Shown: positions 11,081 to 19,826 of the stretch, piece by piece
Numbering within the stretch: position 1 is the stretch's first letter
How the letters are laid out: each line of letters opens with the position of its first letter
Source of the DNA: Methylocella tundrae
Lineage (GTDB): Bacteria; Pseudomonadota; Alphaproteobacteria; Rhizobiales; Beijerinckiaceae
Direction: 5' to 3'
Length of the DNA stretch: 64,000 bases
NCBI RefSeq assembly: GCF_901905185.1
Contig: NZ_CABFMQ020000001.1
Location: 248,001-312,000, forward strand
Position numbers and translations under genes: made by a program
The notes under the pieces: model-generated
Seen by the model: only the letters and a program-made list of their open reading frames with translations
What the model was told of the DNA's origin: nothing
The model's database searches: none

Positions 11081-11290
11081 GGGTTTTCTCGCAGGGCGCG
11101 TTAGGGGGCGGCGAGCTATCTGCGCTTGCCAGCCCGTATTGTCGCTCGGCTGATGGACCGACCGCTTAATGTGCAGCTTCGCGCAAGGTTCCTGAAGCAC
11201 TGTCTCCGCGATCGCACGCATTGAAGCAATATCGGCGACGCGCAGCACAGGCTCAAAACTCAACTCCCCATGCGGCCGCAAACGGCATGA
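11036..11290 (-). CDS. Possible small hypothetical protein
   Basis: An open frame of about 84 codons from ATG 11290 (MSCRLRPHGELSFEPVLRVA at the start). It overlaps the 3' end of the DUF7007 gene by 45 bases on the other strand. Third-position GC is only moderate and no family is recognised, so it may be a gene remnant or chance. Confidence 0.25.
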   Translation of the reverse strand, partial: SCRLRPHGELSFEPVLRVADIASMRAIAETVLQEPCAKLHIKRSVHQPSDNTGWQAQIARRPLTRPARKPSHREGFAKFGVIRV

Positions 11291-11360
11291 CATCCGCACT
11301 GGCCTCGGCTCGCCCGGCATTGCGCCGCTTTATTATTTCCGCGCCAAGGACAATCGAGTG

Positions 11361-12812
11361 ATGGTCAGCCTAGTCCAAAGCACGATCGGCAGACGCGCCG
11401 CGAAGCCGTTCTCGACGCCTGTCTTTATTGGCGTCGTGCGCGTCCTCGATTTCGCGCTTTTTCTTTTCGCCGCCTGTCTTGCGGCGAATGGACTCGCCGC
11501 CTGCTTCGAGGCGCCTTTGCCTGGTCCTTCCATGCTCGCCGCAATCATCGGCGCGTCGACCGGTTGCGCCATCCTCGCCTCGACGGGCTGCTATGCGATT
11601 GATCGCCTGCGCGTCGCGCAAACGCAGATGTGGGGGATCCTGAAAGCGGTTGTTCTCGCGGATGGCGCCGTGATCGCCTGCCTGTTCCTCGCCAATGCGC
11701 AGGCGCCGCCGCTTCGCGCCTTTCCCTTCGCCTTCGCGGCTTCGGGGCTTTTGACGCTGGCCGGCTTCCGCTTTGCCCTCGCGGCGTTGATGCGGCGCTG
11801 GATACAGGCCGGACGCTTTCGCCGCCGCATCGCCGTCGTCGCCGTGAGCGACTTCAGCCGTGAATTCATCGAGCGGCTGCGAACTGAACCGGAGGCCTTC
11901 GAGATCGTTGGGATCTACGACGACCGCTTACGCTCCGGCCGAGTCCCTGCGACGCACGCCAATGTCGCCGTTCGGGGTTCGGTCGCCGATCTCGTGCGCG
12001 ATAGCCGCGAAGAGAAAATCGAGTTGATCGCCGTTGCGCTGCCGCTCAGCGCGGCGCAGCGCATCTTGGATGTATTGGAGCAATTGAGCAGCACGGTCGC
12101 GGATGTCTGCCTCACCACGGACCTTGCCGGCCTCGCCTATCGCGGACATCAGTTCCGCGTCGTCGGCTCGAACCCGGTCATCTCGATCGGCGAAAATCCT
12201 CTGAAGGACTGGCGGGCCGCGAAGAAGCTCTGTTTCGACTATGTCGTCGGCGGGCTGGCCCTCATTTTTCTTTCGCCTCTGTTTGCCATGCTCGCTTTGA
12301 TCATCCGGCTCGACAGCCCCGGACCGATCCTGTTCCGCCAACCTCGCCTCGGTTTCAACAACAGGATGTTCGTCTGCTATAAATTTCGCACCATGTATGC
12401 GGATATGACGGATGTCATGGCGGATCGCCAAACGACGCGCGACGATCCACGCATCACGCGGGTTGGAAAATGGCTGCGCAAATCCAGTCTTGACGAGCTG
12501 ACGCAACTTTTCAATGTGATGAATGGCACGATGTCGTTGGTCGGACCACGACCACATGCGCCAAACACCAAGGCGGCCGATCGGCTGTTCGCGGATGTGG
12601 TGCAACAATATGCGCTACGTCATCGCGTCAAGCCCGGCATTACCGGCTGGGCGCAGGTCAATGGCTGGCGCGGCGAGACGACAACCATCGAACAGGTAGA
12701 GAACCGCGTGCGCTGCGATCTGTTTTATATCGACAATTGGTCTGTGCTTTTCGATATCAAGATTGGCGTCATGACCATCCTGCGCGAGATTCATAGTGAA
12801 AACGCATTCTGA
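11361..12812 (+). CDS. Exopolysaccharide priming transferase (polyprenyl glycosylphosphotransferase)
   Basis: A 483-residue membrane protein that would transfer a sugar-1-phosphate from a nucleotide sugar to undecaprenyl phosphate, the first step of a polysaccharide repeat. The N-terminal half has four membrane segments and a CoA-binding-like Rossmann part (residues 145-260). The catalytic domain starts near 290 with KKLCFDYVVGG, a further membrane segment, then GPILFRQPRLGFNN, YKFRTMYAD, KSSLDELTQLFNVMNG and SLVGPRPHAP, the classic signature of the WcaJ/PssY-type family. GTG 11358 just before is an alternative start; AAGGA lies at 11346-11350. Confidence 0.92.
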   Translation: MVSLVQSTIGRRAAKPFSTPVFIGVVRVLDFALFLFAACLAANGLAACFEAPLPGPSMLAAIIGASTGCAILASTGCYAIDRLRVAQTQMWGILKAVVLADGAVIACLFLANAQAPPLRAFPFAFAASGLLTLAGFRFALAALMRRWIQAGRFRRRIAVVAVSDFSREFIERLRTEPEAFEIVGIYDDRLRSGRVPATHANVAVRGSVADLVRDSREEKIELIAVALPLSAAQRILDVLEQLSSTVADVCLTTDLAGLAYRGHQFRVVGSNPVISIGENPLKDWRAAKKLCFDYVVGGLALIFLSPLFAMLALIIRLDSPGPILFRQPRLGFNNRMFVCYKFRTMYADMTDVMADRQTTRDDPRITRVGKWLRKSSLDELTQLFNVMNGTMSLVGPRPHAPNTKAADRLFADVVQQYALRHRVKPGITGWAQVNGWRGETTTIEQVENRVRCDLFYIDNWSVLFDIKIGVMTILREIHSENAF

Positions 12813-12837
12813 ACCAGATTGCTTTATTCCGCAGCGC

Positions 12838-12916
12838 GAGGCCGGAAGTTGCAGGCTCTTCGGACCAATAACGCGCGTTAATACAAAAGCTTAAAGAGAG
12901 GAATGCGATTCCGCGA
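12838..12916 (-). repeat. Dispersed palindromic element, copy B
   Basis: Reverse complement of the element at 45436-45530. The matching blocks are AAGTTGC, CGGAC, CGTTAA, CTTAAAGAG and GGAATGCGATTCCGC. It fills most of the gap between the two polysaccharide genes and makes the small plus-strand frame at 12903 unlikely to be a gene. Confidence 0.6.
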
Positions 12917-13002
12917 CGAACGAATGAGTCGGGATAGCCAGGGACGGGAGGCGCTCGGCATAGAACAGGCCGCTTCAGTCCTCACGCTATCGCCCATCGC
13001 GT

Positions 13003-14178
13003 TCAAGGCTGCAATGACACCTTTCCGCCTGAAGCAAATTTGTGCCGGAGCGCATCGCTGGACAATTCCTCCAGGATGGCGTCGAGGTGAAGGCGAAAGT
13101 TCGTGTTGAGATATTTCCGCTCGACCTTCTGACGGCCGCGTTCGCCCATCGCCTTCGCCAGCCCGGGCTGCGTCAGCAGGTCGTGGAGCCGATCCGCCAA
13201 CGCTGAAACATTGGTCGGATCGATGACGTATCCGTCAACGCCATCCGATACGATTTCACTCGGCGCGCCAACCGAACTGCAGATGACCGGCAAGCCGTGT
13301 TGCCACGCCTCGAGATAGACAATGCCAAATCCCTCCTTGTTGGACGGCATGGCGAAGACCGAGGCCCGCGCGTAGGCCTTTTGCAAATCCCGATCGTCGA
13401 GGCGCCCGTGAAATGTGACGTTGTCGTCAAGACCCAGTCCCCTCGCCATCGCTTCAAGCTCGGGCCGTAGGGCGCCGTCGCCCACGATCTCATATCTGAC
13501 GCCTGGCAGTCTCTCTTTCAGGGCGGCCACGGCGGTGATCATCAAGCCGACGTTTTTCTCGCGATCGGCGGAGCCGAGACGGGCGACCGTCAAAATTGTG
13601 AGAGGCTGCCCGGCGGAAGCGGCGGCCGCGCCTTCCAACGGATCGACCGCGTTCGGCAGCACCCTGAATTTTTCTGGCGCGACGTGAAATTCCCGCGCCA
13701 TGACATCCGCCGTGAATTGGCTAACCGAGGCGATCCGAGTCAGCACGCCGATCAACGGCGTTTCGTAGAAACGCTTCTTGCGGTGGATTTGCTGATTCCA
13801 CACGTCGTCCCCGTGCACGAACATCAAAATCGGCAGTTTGGGGCGAAATAGTCGGACCGCGATGGCGATGGGAAGCAGATTGATAAGGCCCAGAACCAGA
13901 ATATCGGCTTCCATTACTCCGGCCCAAACGGACGCGATGAAAAATCGCCACCGTCCTTTAGGCGTCGCAATATCGAGCCCGTCGAAGGTTGGAATCTCGA
14001 CCCCGTCGTCGCCAGCCAATATTGCAAGCGCGGACTGCTTTTGCCGGCCATCGCGTGAGCGCGACGCTACATTGACCAGCACCCGCCGGTTGAAATTCTG
14101 CAGGCCGCCAACGCATGAATAGGTCTCGAGCATGCAGATGACCGGGCGCGTCTTTTTGCGCCGCCAAATTGACAGCAT
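13003..14178 (-). CDS. Glycosyltransferase family 4
   Basis: A 391-residue GT-B-fold transferase. The N-terminal half opens with PVICMLETYSCVGGLQNFNR, the Gly-rich acceptor-side loop, and the C-terminal half holds ILTVARLGSADREKNVG, then YEIVGDGALRPELE, FHGRLDDRDLQKAYARASVF and SNKEGFGIVYLEAWQHGLPV, where the E-x7-E nucleotide-sugar motif lies. It probably extends the lipid-linked glycan begun by the priming transferase on the opposite strand. ATG 14178 has GAGG upstream; the open frame continues 65 codons further but that part is AT-rich promoter-like DNA. Confidence 0.9.
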   Translation of the reverse strand: MLSIWRRKKTRPVICMLETYSCVGGLQNFNRRVLVNVASRSRDGRQKQSALAILAGDDGVEIPTFDGLDIATPKGRWRFFIASVWAGVMEADILVLGLINLLPIAIAVRLFRPKLPILMFVHGDDVWNQQIHRKKRFYETPLIGVLTRIASVSQFTADVMAREFHVAPEKFRVLPNAVDPLEGAAAASAGQPLTILTVARLGSADREKNVGLMITAVAALKERLPGVRYEIVGDGALRPELEAMARGLGLDDNVTFHGRLDDRDLQKAYARASVFAMPSNKEGFGIVYLEAWQHGLPVICSSVGAPSEIVSDGVDGYVIDPTNVSALADRLHDLLTQPGLAKAMGERGRQKVERKYLNTNFRLHLDAILEELSSDALRHKFASGGKVSLQP

Positions 14179-14459
14179 AGCAGCCTCACGAATACGAATG
14201 ACTGATGAATATGAATAAAGTTCAATAAGCGTTAGATATCGAATCGAATATTTTGCGATTAGCCAAGGATCAGCGGCGCAACATTCAGTATATACCGCCG
14301 TTTTTTCAAAGTCTTGACGCGAATGGGTAACCAGCGGGTTGAAAAACGCCGAGGACGCAGGTTGAGGCGCCATGCCGGCAGAGCGCGCGCGCCGTCAGCT
14401 CCGGCCAGCCCATGCTCATCGCGGCGCCCGGCGCGGCGCTTTCGTCGGGACGCATCCAG

Positions 14460-14849
14460 CTAAAGCGTCTTTTCAAGGAGTTGCTCGATCCATTCGGCTT
14501 GCGTCTCGCCAATGGAGCGGCCTGTCTCCTGCGTCCCCTTGAAGCAGATCAAGGTGCTTTGCAGATGCGCGCCAAAGCGGCGCACCAGCTCCTTTTGCGT
14601 GTCGAAATCTACGTTGAAAATCTCGAGTTCCTTGAAGCGCGGATCCGTGCGCAGCTTTTCGATGATTGGCTTTTGCGCCGCGCACACTGGACACCACGGC
14701 GCGGTGATTTCGACGAGGATCGGCTTGCCCGCCTTTTGCGCCGCTTCAAAAGCGCTTTGATCGAAGGGCGTTGGCGGCCCTCCGGCGAGAGCCGCGTGGA
14801 AGCTGAGAGCGGCGATCGAGGCGGCAAGCAAAGCGCGGCGACTGAGCAT
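14460..14849 (-). CDS. Exported thioredoxin-fold protein
   Basis: A 129-residue protein with a signal peptide (MLSRRALLAASIAALSFHAA) and a thioredoxin fold carrying WCPVC (Cys53, Cys56). The fold continues through FNVDFDTQKELVRRFG and STLICFKG; the usual cis-proline position after the T appears as STL, so the active site departs from classic thioredoxin. It is the third gene of a minus-strand trio with the CXXCW protein and the SoxYZ-like carrier, so a role in keeping those periplasmic cysteines reduced is plausible (inference). Confidence 0.85.
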   Translation of the reverse strand: MLSRRALLAASIAALSFHAALAGGPPTPFDQSAFEAAQKAGKPILVEITAPWCPVCAAQKPIIEKLRTDPRFKELEIFNVDFDTQKELVRRFGAHLQSTLICFKGTQETGRSIGETQAEWIEQLLEKTL

Positions 14850-14934
14850 GGCTTAACCCCTTTGGGCTGATCCTCGGCCCGGCGCCCGCGGGCGCCATCC
14901 GCCCGAGGGCCCCTGATTGCAGCCGCGCCGTCGG

Positions 14935-15510
14935 TTATCGCGGCTGATCTGCCGGGTCGGCCTCCGCCCAGACCGGATCGGCCTTGACGGTGGCGGGGTC
15001 GCGCTCGGCCTGCCAGCCCTCCAGTCCTTCCGGGTACCAGTAAACCTCTTTGTAGCCGAGCCCGACCAGACGTTTGGCGGCGTTCCAGCTGCCCCAGCAT
15101 TCGGGATGGCAGAAGGTGACGATAGGGCGCGACAGATCTCCGCCCGTCAGATCCGCGATGCGGCGGGCGAATGCGTCTGCAAAGGGCGCGTCGGACGATC
15201 CGCCGCCAGCGCCCGGCATCCACACAGCGCCCGGGATCGACCTGTGCGCCGGCATCCAGGGAGCCGACGCCGCCATGGACGGCGGCTTCTTGTCGGCGAG
15301 CGCGACATCGATCAGCACGGGCTTTTTTTCAGCGAGGAGCCTGGTCAGAGCCGCGGTGTCGAGGACGCTCGCGCCTTCGACCGTGTTCGGCGTATAGCCG
15401 TGCATCGGCCCCTGCCAGAGGCCGGCCGGCTCCGGCACATGGCCGGGACTGTCGGCCGGCGCCGCGGCGATCAAGGCGAGGCCGAAAGCAATCGCAGTGA
15501 AATGGCGCAT
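14935..15510 (-). CDS. PQQ-dependent catabolism-associated CXXCW motif protein (rhodanese-like)
   Basis: A 191-residue exported protein with a rhodanese-like domain. The active loop is FCHPECWGSWNAAKR, with Cys134, Cys138 and Trp139, followed by LGYKEVYWYPEGLEGW; this is the diagnostic end of the family found beside PQQ alcohol dehydrogenases. A signal segment (TAIAFGLALIAAAPA) precedes it. The true start is taken as ATG 15510. It follows the SoxYZ-like gene with 11 bases between, so the two are co-transcribed. Its chemistry is not established; handling of a sulfur- or thiol-bound intermediate is inferred. Confidence 0.85.
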   Translation of the reverse strand: MRHFTAIAFGLALIAAAPADSPGHVPEPAGLWQGPMHGYTPNTVEGASVLDTAALTRLLAEKKPVLIDVALADKKPPSMAASAPWMPAHRSIPGAVWMPGAGGGSSDAPFADAFARRIADLTGGDLSRPIVTFCHPECWGSWNAAKRLVGLGYKEVYWYPEGLEGWQAERDPATVKADPVWAEADPADQPR

Positions 15511-15521
15511 GTTCGCCGATC

Positions 15522-16355
15522 TCAATTGCTCAGCTGCGGCCCGGGAAAACTCTTTTCCCAATGGGCTTTGTCGCTGTCGTCGACGGCGATCTTGACCTCG
15601 CCCTGCGGCACGAGGCCGAAGCTGATCACCGGGTTGCTGGCGAGCGAAATATCGGTTGAAAGATCGAACACTTTTTTATCGCCAGTCGTGACGCTGATCG
15701 ACTGGATATAGCGCGCCGGCGTATACATGCGGCTGATCTGATCCATCTGCATCCCGTTGAAGTTTGGATGGCGCACCATGAGCGTCGCTTGCGTCGCCTT
15801 GCCCGGCGCGGCGTCCGGCGGGAATTTCAGTCTGATGTCGCCGATGTCCTTCATCGCTTCTTCATTGGACATGCCCATCGGCGCGGAGCATCCGCCCGCC
15901 GCCTTGATGAACCTGACGGCCTCGTAAAGTCCGCCGTCCGCCGTTTCCGCTATGGCATGGACATTCGTGTAGGTGTTGACGCGCACGCGAAGCTTGATTT
16001 CGCGGGGATCGGCGGCGGGTCCGAAGATAAAATGCGCGGCGACGGGCGAGGGATTGTCGTCGATGATGAGATACATGCCTTTGATCGGCTCTTTGCCGGA
16101 GAGCGTGACGGTCATCGGCACGAGAGAAGCGTCCTCCGCGCGAAGCGACGTTCCGAGCTCTATGACGCCCGCGCCATCCTTCGGCGCGCGATCGCCGAAC
16201 ACTGTCTTGGCGATGTCCTGCCAGCGGGCTTCCCGCTCCGCCGGATCATCGCCCGCCGCCGCCCGCGCAGGAGGCGAGGCCATGAAGGCGGCCGTCAACG
16301 CCGCCAGCGCAAAGCCGAAGGAAGCAACGGCCCTTGGCGCGAAAAATGCCCGCAT
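15522..16355 (-). CDS. Quinoprotein dehydrogenase-associated SoxYZ-like carrier protein
   Basis: A 277-residue exported protein that fuses a SoxY-like domain (about 40-160) and a SoxZ-like domain (about 175-277). Signal peptide: AVASFGFALAALTAAFMA. The SoxY swinging-arm cysteine lies in KAAGGCSAPMG (Cys156), here internal because SoxZ is fused behind it. In SoxYZ this cysteine carries the sulfur substrate; in the fused family, found with PQQ dehydrogenases, the cargo is unknown. Three in-frame starts sit together: TTG 16370, ATG 16361 and ATG 16355. Only the last has TTGGAGGAG at a proper distance. Confidence 0.88.
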   Translation of the reverse strand: MRAFFAPRAVASFGFALAALTAAFMASPPARAAAGDDPAEREARWQDIAKTVFGDRAPKDGAGVIELGTSLRAEDASLVPMTVTLSGKEPIKGMYLIIDDNPSPVAAHFIFGPAADPREIKLRVRVNTYTNVHAIAETADGGLYEAVRFIKAAGGCSAPMGMSNEEAMKDIGDIRLKFPPDAAPGKATQATLMVRHPNFNGMQMDQISRMYTPARYIQSISVTTGDKKVFDLSTDISLASNPVISFGLVPQGEVKIAVDDSDKAHWEKSFPGPQLSN

Positions 16356-16527
16356 TTTCATCTCCTCCAAGCGGTCTCATCGGTCTTGTGGACGCCGGAT
16401 GCGCGCCGCCGATATTTTTTGATTTTGAACGTATAAACGTATAAACGGGGACAGGCAACTTCGCCATATCTGTTCCCGCCTCCAAACAAATGTGGGTTCT
16501 CGCCTTAAAAAGCAAGACAGCGCCCCG

Positions 16528-17469
16528 TCAGCCCGGACTTTTTGCGAGCCAGGCTCTGACCCCATCAAGACCGCGGAAATCTTCGAGACCGCGCGCCGGG
16601 ATTTTGGGATAGGCCTCGCTCGTCATATTCGCCAGCGCCCGCCCGGGGCCAAGCTCGATAAATCTATCGACGCCTGCCTCGACGCAGGCCTCAAGGCAGG
16701 CCACCCAGTCGATCGTTTGCGAAATCTGAGCGGCGAGCTTGTCGAGGCCCGTTTCGACATTCAGCACGGCCGCGGCGTCAATGCCGCTGAGGAGGCGCAT
16801 GCGCGACGGCGGGCGTTGCAGCGGCCGCTCTGCCGCTAAAGCTTGGCGATAGCGCGCGCTGGCGGCTTTGAGGCGGGGGGTGTGAGAGGCGGCGTTGACT
16901 TTGAGCGCGCCCGCCTTGGAGGCTCCCTGGCGCAGCGCCTCATCGCACAACGCGCCGAGTTCAATGCGATCGCCGCCGAGAATAAAGGTTTCGCCGGGGT
17001 TGATGATGGCGATGGCGCAAGCGTGACGCGCGCAGAGCGCGTCGATGCGCTGGCGGTCGAGGCCGCGGACGAAGGCGAGGCCATCGCCGGGAGCGCCCGC
17101 TTCATCCATCATCGCCGCCCGTTGCCGAGCAAGATCAATCGTCGCCGCCGGCGTAAAAAGCCCCGCGCAGCCCCAGGCCGCCAGCTCCCCGATGCTGTAG
17201 CCCGCGATCGTGGTGCGTCCGGAAAGGGATTCGACGACCGACGTGAGAGCCGCGAAGCCCGCGAGCGCCTGCGTCACGCAAAGAATTTGCCCGGCCGCGT
17301 TGGCGTGCATCGTCGCATCGCTGCTTTCATGAACGAAGGCGCGCGGATCGCAGCCGAGCGCCTCAGTCGCCGCGGCGAAGACGCCGGCGGCTTCCGGCGC
17401 GTCCGCCGTCAGGGCGAACATGTCGCGATGCTGGGCTCCCTGGCCCGAGCAGAGGATGGCGAGCGTCAT
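16528..17469 (-). CDS. mdcH: Malonate decarboxylase subunit epsilon (malonyl-CoA:ACP transacylase)
   Basis: A 313-residue FabD-like acyltransferase that loads malonyl from malonyl-CoA onto the acyl carrier MdcC. It begins LAILCSGQGAQ, and has GYSIGELAAWG with the nucleophile Ser92 and ASHTPRL with the likely catalytic His near 196. It is the last gene of the operon; its ATG overlaps the mdcB stop as ATGA. No strong terminator follows. Confidence 0.93.
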   Translation of the reverse strand: MTLAILCSGQGAQHRDMFALTADAPEAAGVFAAATEALGCDPRAFVHESSDATMHANAAGQILCVTQALAGFAALTSVVESLSGRTTIAGYSIGELAAWGCAGLFTPAATIDLARQRAAMMDEAGAPGDGLAFVRGLDRQRIDALCARHACAIAIINPGETFILGGDRIELGALCDEALRQGASKAGALKVNAASHTPRLKAASARYRQALAAERPLQRPPSRMRLLSGIDAAAVLNVETGLDKLAAQISQTIDWVACLEACVEAGVDRFIELGPGRALANMTSEAYPKIPARGLEDFRGLDGVRAWLAKSPG

Positions 17470-18386
17470 TGCGCCCCGCGCGCATGATCGAATTCGCTCC
17501 GCATGGATCGGGCAGGTCGCTCGACCGCGCGGACAAAAAGGCTCATGCTCAGGAGATCAGCCGAACCGCCGGGGCTGAGACGGCGCGCGACGAATTCGTC
17601 ATGGACGCGGGCCGCCCTTTCGCGCCAGCCTGGTGCGCCGACGCCGCCCCGGTCCAGAAACTCCGCCGCGCGCCTTTGCGCGAAGGCGAGGCCCTCGGCG
17701 CCGCCGCGATGCAGAATATTGGTGTCCGCGACGCCAGCGATGAGCGCGAAGATCGCCTGCACCCGCGCGGCTTCCGGATCATGCGGCGCAAGCCTTAGAC
17801 CTTCGTCGAGAGCGGGCGCGCCCAAACCATAGACGCTTGGAAATCCCGTCGCCGCTTCGCCCCTCGCGCCGCTCGCGCCATATCTGCGGGCCGCCCGCGA
17901 TCCATGGCTATGCGGCGCGGCGGGGCCTTCGTGGATCGCCCGCCCCCAACGGCGGCTGACGGTCGCGCCAAGCGTTGGTTCGCGGGCGTTGCGCAAGGCG
18001 GCGGCGGCGCAAAGGAGGCCAAGGCCGAAGATCGCGCCTCTATGGGTGTTGACGCCGCCGGTCGCCGCCAGCATCTCGGCTTCCGCCGCCATGCCGACGC
18101 CGCGCAGGCGATCCATATCGGCGCCGGCGCCGGCGGCCTTTGCGATCGCCGCGAAAAACGGTTCGAGACCCCCCGCGCTGCGATGAAGCAAAGCGGCGTC
18201 CATATCGGCGTGGCTGCCATTATCGACATGGCTGACGAGGCCGGGCTTTGGCCAGGTCTCGACCTCGAGGCGAAGACAGGCCGTGGCGAGCGCGCCGATC
18301 GCTTCCGGCGTCAAGGCGGCCTTTTCGCCGCTCGCCGGGTTTTGGGGCGCTCGCGGGCAGACGCGTAGAGCAAGCGCGGCGCTCAC
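17466..18386 (-). CDS. mdcB: Triphosphoribosyl-dephospho-CoA synthase
   Basis: A 306-residue CitG-family enzyme that makes 2'-(5''-triphosphoribosyl)-3'-dephospho-CoA from ATP and dephospho-CoA, precursor of the MdcC prosthetic group. Family motifs are KPGLVSHVDNGSHADMD, ATGGVNTHRGAIF, SHGSRAARRYGASGARGEA and LSPGGSADLLS. The frame is open up to an ATG at 18455, but GTG 18386 overlaps the mdcG stop as GTGA, the same 4-base coupling seen at other junctions of the operon, and gives a normal family length. Confidence 0.93.
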   Translation of the reverse strand: MSAALALRVCPRAPQNPASGEKAALTPEAIGALATACLRLEVETWPKPGLVSHVDNGSHADMDAALLHRSAGGLEPFFAAIAKAAGAGADMDRLRGVGMAAEAEMLAATGGVNTHRGAIFGLGLLCAAAALRNAREPTLGATVSRRWGRAIHEGPAAPHSHGSRAARRYGASGARGEAATGFPSVYGLGAPALDEGLRLAPHDPEAARVQAIFALIAGVADTNILHRGGAEGLAFAQRRAAEFLDRGGVGAPGWRERAARVHDEFVARRLSPGGSADLLSMSLFVRAVERPARSMRSEFDHARGAQ

Positions 18387-19105
18387 GAGGCGGCGCGCCA
18401 GTCTCGCGCTCCCCGAGTCGCGACGCCCGGAGTAAGGAATGCGCGCCGCGGCCATAGAGCGACGTCTTTGATGGTCTTGACGAGGATTTCTTCGGCTCCA
18501 GCGGCGAGTTCGCGCCAGTTTCCTGCAAAGCCCACATCGAGCCGCAGGATCTCGCCGTCGAGCCGCATGGGAGCGCCGGCGTCGATCCGCGCCAGCCCTT
18601 CAAGCAGCGCCGCGACGTCAGCGTCGGGCGCGACGGCGAAAAGAAGATCGAGGTCGGAGGAGGGGCTCAAATAATCGAGGCCGGTCAGGGCGGACCAGGC
18701 AAGGGCGCCGAAAACGCGCGGCTCAACGCCAACGCCATTGCAAAAGTGTAAGATCGCCTCGATCGCCGGGCGCCACCCTGCTGGCGCGAAGGCTGCGCAA
18801 TCGGCGAGAAGCGGCGGCGGCTCAAGGCTCAAAATCGCGCCCGGCGCGAGTTGCAAAGCGATGCGCTTCTTGCCATGCGCAGGCGGCAACGGAACGCCGG
18901 CCGGAACGAGGTCTCTTGCGTCGCAAGGCGCGCGGCGCCGGGCGATCAGCGGGCGGTCCGCCAGAACCCAATCCTTGAGGAGCGGGTCCGTGAGGTCCGG
19001 CCGTTCGGCGAGCATCAAGGCGTAAGCTTGCGCCTCGACGCGAAGCAGCGCGTGGCGCGCGGGCGAAGCTGGCGTTCCCCACGCCGCGAACAAACGGTCA
19101 GACAT
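18383..19105 (-). CDS. mdcG: Malonate decarboxylase holo-ACP synthase (phosphoribosyl-dephospho-CoA transferase)
   Basis: A 240-residue nucleotidyltransferase that attaches the prosthetic group to the serine of MdcC with loss of diphosphate. The metal-binding motif is SPSSDLDLLFAV with Asp151 and Asp153. The C-terminal half carries GEILRLDVGFAGNWRELA and VKTIKDVALW. It overlaps the mdcE stop by eight bases. Confidence 0.9.
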   Translation of the reverse strand: MSDRLFAAWGTPASPARHALLRVEAQAYALMLAERPDLTDPLLKDWVLADRPLIARRRAPCDARDLVPAGVPLPPAHGKKRIALQLAPGAILSLEPPPLLADCAAFAPAGWRPAIEAILHFCNGVGVEPRVFGALAWSALTGLDYLSPSSDLDLLFAVAPDADVAALLEGLARIDAGAPMRLDGEILRLDVGFAGNWRELAAGAEEILVKTIKDVALWPRRAFLTPGVATRGARDWRAAS

Positions 19106-19826
19106 CGCTGGCCGCGAGGGACTGGACGCGCAACGCTATGTCCGCGGCTTTGGGTCTCCCGCCGCGCGCCTTGCCGAGGGCGTCGCGGTGATCGCCGGCG
19201 GTCGGTTGGCGTTGAAGCAGCTCCGATAGCTGCGCGGCAAGCGATCTATTCGGGTCCCAGCTTTCGAGCACGGCGCCGGTCTGCGCGAGATTATCGAGCC
19301 CCGGCGCAAAGACGGGGGTCGATTTCGCCTTCTCTTTCAACACGTCGATGGAAAGCTTCGTCACGCGCGACATGGATGGCAGGTCCATCACTTCGGGGTC
19401 GGCGCCCGGCAGGGCGACCAGAACGCGCGTCGAAAGCGCGGTGGCGATGAAGGCGCCCGCAGCGGTGTGGCCATAGAGCAGGCCGATCGTCGCTATGCCG
19501 CGCAAATCAGCGAGGATCAGGCATTTTGACAGATGCGCGAGATATTCGCTGAGGCCCAGCATCTCGTCGCGCTTGCTCATGCGCTGGCTGTCGCTGTCGA
19601 CGAGAACGAGCAGGGGCCCCGTGTGGCCCGCCTCGATGACCGCCAGCACCTTTCGCGCCAATTTCACCGCGCCGTCGACGCCGAGCGCGGCCCTGTGCGC
19701 AATGCCGATCACTTCAGTGCGGGCGCCGTTTTCTAAAGGCCCCGAACCGGAGACAAGCCCTTCATCGTCGACCACGACATCATGGCCTTGGGGGAAGAGC
19801 GAGGCCAGGATTTCATCGGGCGTCAT
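19098..19826 (-). CDS. mdcE: Biotin-independent malonate decarboxylase subunit gamma
   Basis: A 242-residue crotonase-like subunit that, with MdcD, decarboxylates malonyl-S-MdcC to acetyl-S-MdcC. Recognised by VDSDSQRMSKRDEMLGLSEY, GLLYGHTAAGAFIATAL and LPSMSRVTKL. It overlaps the mdcD stop by 14 bases, so its translation is probably coupled. Confidence 0.93.
   Translation of the reverse strand: MTPDEILASLFPQGHDVVVDDEGLVSGSGPLENGARTEVIGIAHRAALGVDGAVKLARKVLAVIEAGHTGPLLVLVDSDSQRMSKRDEMLGLSEYLAHLSKCLILADLRGIATIGLLYGHTAAGAFIATALSTRVLVALPGADPEVMDLPSMSRVTKLSIDVLKEKAKSTPVFAPGLDNLAQTGAVLESWDPNRSLAAQLSELLQRQPTAGDHRDALGKARGGRPKAADIALRVQSLAASDV

Noticed and set aside
12903..13109. 68-codon frame with AGAGGA before its ATG
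   Set aside because: Its start lies within a dispersed palindromic element and its 3' part overlaps the glycosyltransferase gene on the other strand.
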